Below the pieces are notes generated by a model. It made no database searches, had not been told where the DNA came from, and worked only from the letters and a program-made list of their open reading frames with translations. Of a DNA stretch of 64,000 bases, positions 59,110 through 64,000 are shown piece after piece (the first letter of the stretch is position 1; each line of letters starts with the position of its first letter). A program made the position numbers and the translations under genes. The stretch comes from Nonomuraea roseoviolacea subsp. carminata (lineage in GTDB: Bacteria > Actinomycetota > Actinomycetes > Streptosporangiales > Streptosporangiaceae), in contig NZ_JAMZEC010000001.1 in NCBI RefSeq assembly GCF_024172185.1, positions 2,046,001 to 2,110,000 of the forward strand, written 5' to 3'.

Positions 59110-59967
59110 CTAGCGTCTTAGGTGGTCCACCGCCATACGCGCGGCCGTGCCGATCACCGCGTCGGCGCGCGGCTGGTTGACCGCCGGGCTGAAGGACCGG
59201 GTGAACACCGCCACCGCGTAGCGGCCGCCGTCGGGGTATTCGACCACCCCGGCCTCGGCGCGCAGCGTCGGCAGCGAGCCGGTCTTGCCGCTGACGTCCA
59301 CGTCGTCGTACGGGAAGCCGGAGGCCAGCCGGTGCGGCCACACCTGCTTGTTGAGCACCGAGCGCATCCAGGCGCAGGAGGCGGGCGAGGCGGCCTCGTC
59401 GCGCCAGATGAGCCCGAACAGCTCGGCCGTCTCGCGCGGGGTGCTGCGGTTGGTGCGCGGCGGGTCCAGCACGCTCAGCCGGTCGATCTCCTCCAGGTCG
59501 AGGTACGGCCAGCCGTGCCCGGTGTCCTCGGCCATGCTGGTGTACAGGTCGGCCGACGTCTGCTGGACGAAGGTGCCCCGCAGCCCGAACCCCGCCAGCA
59601 TGGTGTTGACCGCCTCGAACCCGACCCGGGCCGACAGCACGTCCGCGGCGGTGTTGTCGCTGACCGCGATCATCAGGTAGGCGAGGTCCCGCAGCGACAG
59701 CGTGGCGTCGTCCAGCATGGCCGACAGCCCGGTGGGCCCGAAGGCGCGCTCGTCCGGGCGCACGGTCACCGGCTCGGCCGGGTCGAGCAGCCCGGCGTCG
59801 GCCTGCCGGCAGAGCTCGACGAGCAGCGGCACCTTGAACACCGAGGCGGTCGGCACCGGCACGTCCGAGCCGTGCCCGACCTCCCGGCCGGTGTCGATGT
59901 CCGTCGCGTGCAGCCAGCCGGTGACGCCCGCCGCGCGGAAGACCGCACCGAAGTCCGGCTCGTTCAT
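59110..59967 (-). CDS. class A beta-lactamase-fold serine hydrolase without signal peptide
   Basis: This 285-residue protein has the class A fold motifs SxxK (TASVFKVPLLVEL, Ser near 42), SDN (IAVSDNTAADVL) and KTG (DVSGKTGSLPTLRAEAGVVEYPDG). The expected E-x-x-L-N (Glu166) segment of true class A enzymes is not found. The N-terminus MNEPDFGAVFRAAGVTGW has no signal peptide, so the protein appears cytoplasmic. It is better called a Beta-lactamase2-family serine hydrolase than a resistance enzyme. Its ATG overlaps the LysR stop (ATGA). The LysR regulator and the divergent PBP suggest a link to cell-wall monitoring, but its substrate is unknown. Confidence 0.82.
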   Translation of the reverse strand: MNEPDFGAVFRAAGVTGWLHATDIDTGREVGHGSDVPVPTASVFKVPLLVELCRQADAGLLDPAEPVTVRPDERAFGPTGLSAMLDDATLSLRDLAYLMIAVSDNTAADVLSARVGFEAVNTMLAGFGLRGTFVQQTSADLYTSMAEDTGHGWPYLDLEEIDRLSVLDPPRTNRSTPRETAELFGLIWRDEAASPASCAWMRSVLNKQVWPHRLASGFPYDDVDVSGKTGSLPTLRAEAGVVEYPDGGRYAVAVFTRSFSPAVNQPRADAVIGTAARMAVDHLRR

Positions 59968-60881
59968 GCCAGCACCCCCGGCCGGCGGCTGACCCGCCGC
60001 ACGGGCACCGCGCCCTCGTCCGCCATACCGGCGCGCTCCTTCAGCGTTCGTACGGCCACCGCCGAGAAGGCGGCGACCGCTTCCGTCTCGACCCGCCAGG
60101 CCGTGGAGACCCGACCGGCGATGGGCGAGCCTAGCAGCGGGCGCCAGGCCAGCCCCGGCAGGTCCGTGCGCGGTCCGAAGGCCACCGCGGCGCCCGCGAG
60201 CACCAGGCCCAGGCCGGCGCCCTCGTGCACCTGCGGCGGCACGTACCCGTGGCGGCGGCACTCGGCCAGCACCTCGGCGTGGACGCCCGGCTCGCCCTCG
60301 CGGGGCGGCATCAGCAGCTCACGGCCGCCCAGGTCGGCCAGGTGCAGCTCGCCGCCCCGGGCCAGCGGGTCGTCCTCGGCCAGCAGCACGCCCTGCGACT
60401 GGATCAGCGGCGGGCCGAACAGCATGCCGGGCGCGGCGAGGGGGTGGCGCACGATGCCCACGTCGATGGCGCCCTCGGCCAGCGCGGCGACCTGCTCGGC
60501 CGTCCAGATCTCGGCGGGCGCGAGGCGGACCTCGGGATGGCTCTCCCGGAAGCCCGCGACGAGTCCGGCGATCACGGCGGGCGCCAGGTCGGGCGGGACG
60601 CCGACGCGCAGCACGGTGCCCTGGCCGTGCCGGGCCAGCTCACGCAGCCGGTCGGCCCGGGAGACGATCTCGCGGGCCTCGCCGAGCAGCAGCCGCCCGG
60701 ACTCGGTGAGCCGGACCTGCCGGGCGGAGCGGTCGAACAGCCGGACCCCGAGCTCCTCCTCCAGGCGCTTGATCCGCTGGCTGAGGGGCGGCTGCGCCAT
60801 GCCGAGCCGGATCGCGGCGTTGCCGAAGTGGAGTTCCTCCGCGACCACGATGAAGTAGCGAAGGTGCCGGACGAGGTCCAT
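59964..60881 (-). CDS. LysR-family transcriptional regulator
   Basis: This 305-residue protein has an N-terminal LysR winged HTH (MDLVRHLRYFIVVAEELHFGNAAIRLGMAQPPLSQRIKRLEEELGVRLFDRSARQVRLTESGRLLL) and a periplasmic-binding-like effector domain (GTVLRVGVPPDLAPAVIAGLVAGFRESHPEVRL onward). The ATG at 60881 (MDLVRHL) is preferred over 60890. It is coupled to the beta-lactamase-fold gene and divergent from the PBP gene. A dyad operator lies in the 86-base intergenic region. This is the ampR-type arrangement, although the family alone does not prove beta-lactam sensing. Confidence 0.92.
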   Translation of the reverse strand: MDLVRHLRYFIVVAEELHFGNAAIRLGMAQPPLSQRIKRLEEELGVRLFDRSARQVRLTESGRLLLGEAREIVSRADRLRELARHGQGTVLRVGVPPDLAPAVIAGLVAGFRESHPEVRLAPAEIWTAEQVAALAEGAIDVGIVRHPLAAPGMLFGPPLIQSQGVLLAEDDPLARGGELHLADLGGRELLMPPREGEPGVHAEVLAECRRHGYVPPQVHEGAGLGLVLAGAAVAFGPRTDLPGLAWRPLLGSPIAGRVSTAWRVETEAVAAFSAVAVRTLKERAGMADEGAVPVRRVSRRPGVLA

Positions 60882-60894
60882 GAGCAGCAACTAT

Positions 60895-60925
60895 AGCCAA
60901 ACTCATATGCAGGTTCGGCTCATAT
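60895..60925. promoter_or_regulatory. LysR-type operator: dyad plus direct repeat
   Basis: AGCCAAAC-N10-GTTCGGCT (60895-60920) is a dyad with 7 of 8 matching arm positions. A direct repeat CTCATAT occurs at 60902 and 60919, one repeat every 17 bases. Both lie between the divergent LysR and PBP genes. The 26-base dyad size fits LysR regulatory sites. Confidence 0.6.
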
Positions 60926-60967
60926 CGGTATTGGACAGAAAGGCGAGGGCTCTGGTCTTCTCACCCC

Positions 60968-62578
60968 ATGGCACCACCAACGGGGACAATCTACGCCCAC
61001 CTCAGGGAGGACGAGCGGCGTCCGCGCAGGCGGCGCAGGTGGCGATGGGTCGCCGCGGCGCTGCTCGTCCCGGCCCTGGCGGCCGGCGGCACGCTCTGGG
61101 TCCTGCGCACGCAGGGCACGCCCGAGCAGACCGCCGACGACTACCTGGACGCGTGGACGGCGCAGAGCTACGCCACGATGCGCGAGCTCGTCGCCGACCC
61201 GCCCGCCGACTTCGAGCAGTGGCACCGGCGCTTCCTCACCGACCTCAAGGCCGAGCGCGCCACCTTCCACCGCCCCATCCCGAACGGGGTCTTCGCCAGG
61301 ACCGTGGGCGACGACGGCACCGTGTCCTTCCAGGCCAGGATCCAGGGACCGAGGGACTGGGACTACGACGGCGAGCTGAAGCTGGTCGAGCGCGGCGGCA
61401 GGTGGAAGGTCGCCTGGACCCCGGCCACCCTCCACCCCCGGCTCAGGAAGGGCGGGTCGCTGCGGGCGGTCACCCGGCCGGGCGAGCCGGCGCACGTCCT
61501 CGCCGCCGACGGCCGGCGCATCGACACCCCGGACACGCCCGGCTCGGTGCAGCAGCTCGTCGAGGGCCTCAAGCAGACCTACCCGGACTGGTTCGCCGCC
61601 TACAAGGAGACGACGATCGAGCTGTACGAGGGGGACCGGCCGGTCGAGACGCTCGTCGCGGCCGGCGGCAAGGTGCCGCTGAAGACCACGATCGACCTGA
61701 AGGTGCACCGGGCGGGGGCCGCCGCGCTGGAGGGCGTGGACAAGCCCGCCTCGCTGGTGGCGCTGCGGCCCTCCACCGGCGAGATCCTGGCCGTGGTCAA
61801 CAAGCCGGGCGGCTTCAACCGGGCGCTGCTCGGCAAGTACCCGCCCGGCTCCACGTTCAAGGTCGTGACCGCCTCCGCGCTGGTGGCCGACGGCGCCAAG
61901 CCGGACGCCCGGGTGCAATGCCCCGCCGAGCAGAACATCGGCGGCTTCCCCTTCCACAACGCCGGCTTCAAGGACTACGGCACGCTGGCCTTCCGCGACG
62001 CCTTCGCCCACTCCTGCAACACCACGTTCGGCGCGATGAGCGTGGACCGGCTCGGCGCCGACCGGCTCGCCGGGGTGGCCGCCAGCTTCGGCTTCGGCGC
62101 GGCGATCACGCCGGGCGTGCCGGCCGTGAAGGCGGAGTTCCCGGCGCCGAAGGACGACACGGACCTCGCCTCCGCCTCCATCGGGCAGGGCCGGGTGCTG
62201 GCCAGCCCGCTGAACATGGCCTCCGTGGCCGCGGCCATCGCCGCCGGCGCCTGGTGGCCGCCCCGGCTGGTGCCGGAGGAGCGGATGCCGGACCACACGC
62301 TCCGGCCGCGCCCCCTGGAGAAGAACGTGGTGCGGGCGCTGCGCGACCTCATGCCGGCCGTCGTCACCGACGGCACGGCCCAGGCCGTCAGCTTCCCGGA
62401 GGGTACGGCGGGCAAGACCGGCACGGCGGAGTACGGGTCGGGCAAGGAGCCGCCCGCGCACTCGTGGTTCGTCGGCTACCGGGGCGACCTGGCCTTCGCG
62501 GTGATCGTCGAGGGCGGCGGGGCCGGCTCGGCCGTCGCGGCCCCGGTCGCGGCCCGCTTCCTCAAGGCGCTCGCCTGA
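60968..62578 (+). CDS. penicillin-binding protein with MecA_N domain (intact transpeptidase)
   Basis: This 536-residue protein has a short basic N-terminus, one signal anchor (about 25-45), an NTF2-like MecA_N domain (about 50-160), a dimerisation region and a transpeptidase domain. All active-site motifs are intact: STFK in YPPGSTFKVVTA (Ser295), SCN in FAHSCNTTFGAM (about 349), and KTG in AGKTGTAEYGSG (about 482). It would cross-link peptidoglycan as a monofunctional class B-type PBP; PBP2a of this architecture has low beta-lactam affinity, but resistance here is inference. It is divergent from the LysR/beta-lactamase-fold operon. Confidence 0.92.
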   Translation: MAPPTGTIYAHLREDERRPRRRRRWRWVAAALLVPALAAGGTLWVLRTQGTPEQTADDYLDAWTAQSYATMRELVADPPADFEQWHRRFLTDLKAERATFHRPIPNGVFARTVGDDGTVSFQARIQGPRDWDYDGELKLVERGGRWKVAWTPATLHPRLRKGGSLRAVTRPGEPAHVLAADGRRIDTPDTPGSVQQLVEGLKQTYPDWFAAYKETTIELYEGDRPVETLVAAGGKVPLKTTIDLKVHRAGAAALEGVDKPASLVALRPSTGEILAVVNKPGGFNRALLGKYPPGSTFKVVTASALVADGAKPDARVQCPAEQNIGGFPFHNAGFKDYGTLAFRDAFAHSCNTTFGAMSVDRLGADRLAGVAASFGFGAAITPGVPAVKAEFPAPKDDTDLASASIGQGRVLASPLNMASVAAAIAAGAWWPPRLVPEERMPDHTLRPRPLEKNVVRALRDLMPAVVTDGTAQAVSFPEGTAGKTGTAEYGSGKEPPAHSWFVGYRGDLAFAVIVEGGGAGSAVAAPVAARFLKALA

Positions 62579-62611
62579 CGGGCGCCCGGCCGCGCCGTGG
62601 ATGGTCCGGGG

Positions 62612-63304
62612 TCAGGCCGGGGTGGTGAGGCGGGCGACGGCGGCCACCACCTCGGCGGCGTCGGACAGGTCGGGCAGCACGACGTCGGCCCCCGCCTCGC
62701 GCAGCTCGCCCGCGGTCGAGCGGCCCGACGCCACCGCGATCATCGCCGCGCCGCCGATGCGGGCGGCCTGGACGTCACGGGCCGAGTCGCCGATGACCAC
62801 GGTGTTGGCCGCCGTGAACGGCGTGCCGAGCCGCTGCCCGGCCCGCCCCTGCGCGACCTGGAGCAGCGTCGCCTTGGGGTAGGCCTCCTCGCCGTAGCCG
62901 CCGAGCTCGAAGTCGATGTGCTTGTCCAGCCCGAACGCCTTGAGCTTGAGGACGGCGTTGCCCTTGACGGTGCCGGTCAGCACCGACTGGACCACGCCGT
63001 CGAGCCGGGCCACGGCCTTGAGCGCGGCCTTGGCGCCGGGCATCGCCCGGCCCTCCCGCGGCAGCCTGCCGCGCCGGTCGGCGAAGGCCGCGGCCAGCGC
63101 GTCGAGGAACTTGGGCAGGTGGGCGTCCTCGGCCACGACGCCGTTGAGGGCGAGGGTCTCGAAGACGATCTCGGAGTCGGGGCGGCCCAGCGCCGGGGCC
63201 AGCTTGACCAGCGGGCGGCCGGTCACGGCGCGGAACGCCTCGGCGTAGGCGTCACGGGTGACGATGGCCACGTCGACCAGGGTCAGGTCGATGTTCCAGA
63301 GCAC
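62612..63304 (-). CDS. HAD-superfamily protein with Asn in place of the nucleophilic Asp
   Basis: From the GTG at 63304 this gives 230 residues. The fold is HAD with a cap domain: LWNIDLTLVDVAIVTRDAYAEAF (motif I), VVQSVLTGTVKGNAVLKLKAFGL (motif II, Thr), and NTVVIGDSARDVQAARIGGAAMIAVASG (motifs III/IV). In motif I, DxD reads N-x-D, so the nucleophile Asp is Asn. A better ribosome binding site (AGGAGG) is followed, 5 bases on, by ATC rather than ATG; starting there would add INRL and complete strand 1. The start is thus unsure, and so is catalysis. The adjacent HAD gene is intact in motif I. Confidence 0.8.
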   Translation of the reverse strand: MLWNIDLTLVDVAIVTRDAYAEAFRAVTGRPLVKLAPALGRPDSEIVFETLALNGVVAEDAHLPKFLDALAAAFADRRGRLPREGRAMPGAKAALKAVARLDGVVQSVLTGTVKGNAVLKLKAFGLDKHIDFELGGYGEEAYPKATLLQVAQGRAGQRLGTPFTAANTVVIGDSARDVQAARIGGAAMIAVASGRSTAGELREAGADVVLPDLSDAAEVVAAVARLTTPA

Positions 63305-63384
63305 TAGGCGGTTGATGGCGGCCTCCTGGGGGGACCCTGCAAGCGTAGGGCCAACGGGGTGGCCTCTGTCAGGGGTGGCCGCCG

Positions 63385-64000
63385 TCAGATGTGGTCGACG
63401 GCCTCGGCCAGCGTGTCGACGACCGGCAGGCCCGTGGCCTCCAGCTCGGCCCGCGAGGTCATGCCGCCCGTATAGAGCACGGCCCGCGCGCCCACGTGGC
63501 GGGCGGCGATGCCGTCGTCGACGCTGTCGCCGATCACCAGCACCTGCCCGGGCTCGACGTCGAGCGCCTGGATGTGGGCGGCCATGTGCGCGGCCTTCTC
63601 GCCGCCGGTGGCCCCGACCAGCCCGTCGACCCGGTTGAAGTGGCCGGTGATGCCGAACGACTCGATGATCGTCAGGAGATGGGAGTGGGGGGCCATCGAG
63701 CACAGCGACTGCGTGCCCGTCCAGCCCGCCAGCGTGGCCAGCGCGTCCTCGGCCAGGCCGCACACCGCGCTCAGCCGGAAGTAGTGCTCGTGGAAGCCCG
63801 CGTCGAGCGTCTCCCACTCGCCCTCGTTCAGCGGACGGCCGAGCAGCCGCTCGTAGGCCAGCCAGATGGGGCGGGTGTAGACGGCGCGGAAGCCGTCGGC
63901 CGTGAGGGGGGCCAGCTCGTAGGCCCTGAAGACCTCGTTGGTGGCTCCGACGACGGCGTCGATGTCGTGGAAGAGGGTGCCGTTCCAGTCCCAGATGATG
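63385..64000 (-). CDS. HAD-superfamily phosphatase (phosphoglycolate phosphatase-like), 5' end outside window
   Basis: The frame is open from 63385 to the window edge (at least 205 residues). Near the edge is motif I, IIWDWNGTLFHDIDAVVGATNEVF, with the nucleophile Asp. SMAPHSHLLTIIESFGITGHF supplies motif II, and GQVLVIGDSVDDGIAARHVGARAVLYTGGM motifs III/IV with the GDSxxD acidic set. It is an active-looking HAD phosphatase. It precedes the degenerate HAD gene on the same strand, separated by 80 bases. Only the first few residues are missing. Confidence 0.85.
   Translation of the reverse strand, partial: IIWDWNGTLFHDIDAVVGATNEVFRAYELAPLTADGFRAVYTRPIWLAYERLLGRPLNEGEWETLDAGFHEHYFRLSAVCGLAEDALATLAGWTGTQSLCSMAPHSHLLTIIESFGITGHFNRVDGLVGATGGEKAAHMAAHIQALDVEPGQVLVIGDSVDDGIAARHVGARAVLYTGGMTSRAELEATGLPVVDTLAEAVDHI

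Overview
The window is 64 kb of very GC-rich chromosome from an actinomycete. The gene content (AftD-like locus, fused acyl-CoA dehydrogenase, NAD-dependent glutamate dehydrogenase of the large mycobacterial type, ECF sigma factor with a small zinc anti-sigma factor, tmRNA tag ending LAA) and the strong G/C third-position preference suggest a filamentous member of the Streptosporangiales (Nonomuraea- or Actinomadura-like). That placement is inference. No phage, insertion sequence, CRISPR array, tRNA or rRNA was recognised.

Region 1 (about 0.7-18.3 kb) looks like a cell-envelope and lipid neighbourhood. It holds a nitronate-monooxygenase-like flavoprotein, a DUF3068 membrane protein, a methyltransferase and acyltransferase pair, a giant AftD-type arabinofuranosyltransferase homologue, a GT4 and a GT2 glycosyltransferase, a 44-residue DUF2613-like peptide, two large polytopic membrane proteins and a double-domain acyl-CoA dehydrogenase. 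The gene set resembles the Mycobacterium tuberculosis Rv0224c-Rv0236c/Rv0236A neighbourhood as I remember it. Five promoters in this region carry the octamer CTAGAACC or a near match, usually in a palindrome resembling TetR/KstR operators, so much of it may be one regulon.

Region 2 (18.2-36.5 kb) is mixed accessory and housekeeping content. It contains an MBL-fold protein abutting a TetR gene, a repeat-rich membrane protein, an HtrA-like lipoprotein protease, an OmpA-domain protein with a lipoprotein, a secreted tripeptidyl-aminopeptidase-like hydrolase and a STAND ATPase without a visible HTH. It also has a MarR/flavin monooxygenase/hydrolase operon with a palindromic operator, several hydrolases, a GNAT protein, a Tat-exported DUF2236 oxygenase divergent from a TetR gene, and an erythromycin-esterase-like protein.

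Region 3 (36.5-43.1 kb) is the conserved translation-rescue and division block: ssrA (tmRNA), a penicillin-binding lipoprotein whose three catalytic motifs are all destroyed, smpB, ftsX, ftsE and prfB, all on the minus strand. A zinc-ribbon/TM microprotein lies on the plus strand between ftsE and prfB. A lipoprotein gene and the 1642-residue glutamate dehydrogenase follow.

Region 4 (49.6-55.5 kb) is a candidate undescribed envelope redox module. An ECF sigma factor and a minimal zinc anti-sigma factor diverge from a DUF4142 protein, a secreted DUF1996 protein with a long Q/D/N/G-rich repeat region, a four-helix ferric-reductase-like membrane protein and a NuoF-like flavin/iron-sulfur protein with a C-terminal ferredoxin domain.

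Region 5 (55.6-64 kb) has a Tat-exported bicovalent-type FAD oxidase, acetoacetyl-CoA synthetase, and a LysR/beta-lactamase-fold operon divergent from an intact MecA_N-type penicillin-binding protein. Two HAD-family genes close the window; one lacks the nucleophilic Asp and the last runs off the edge.
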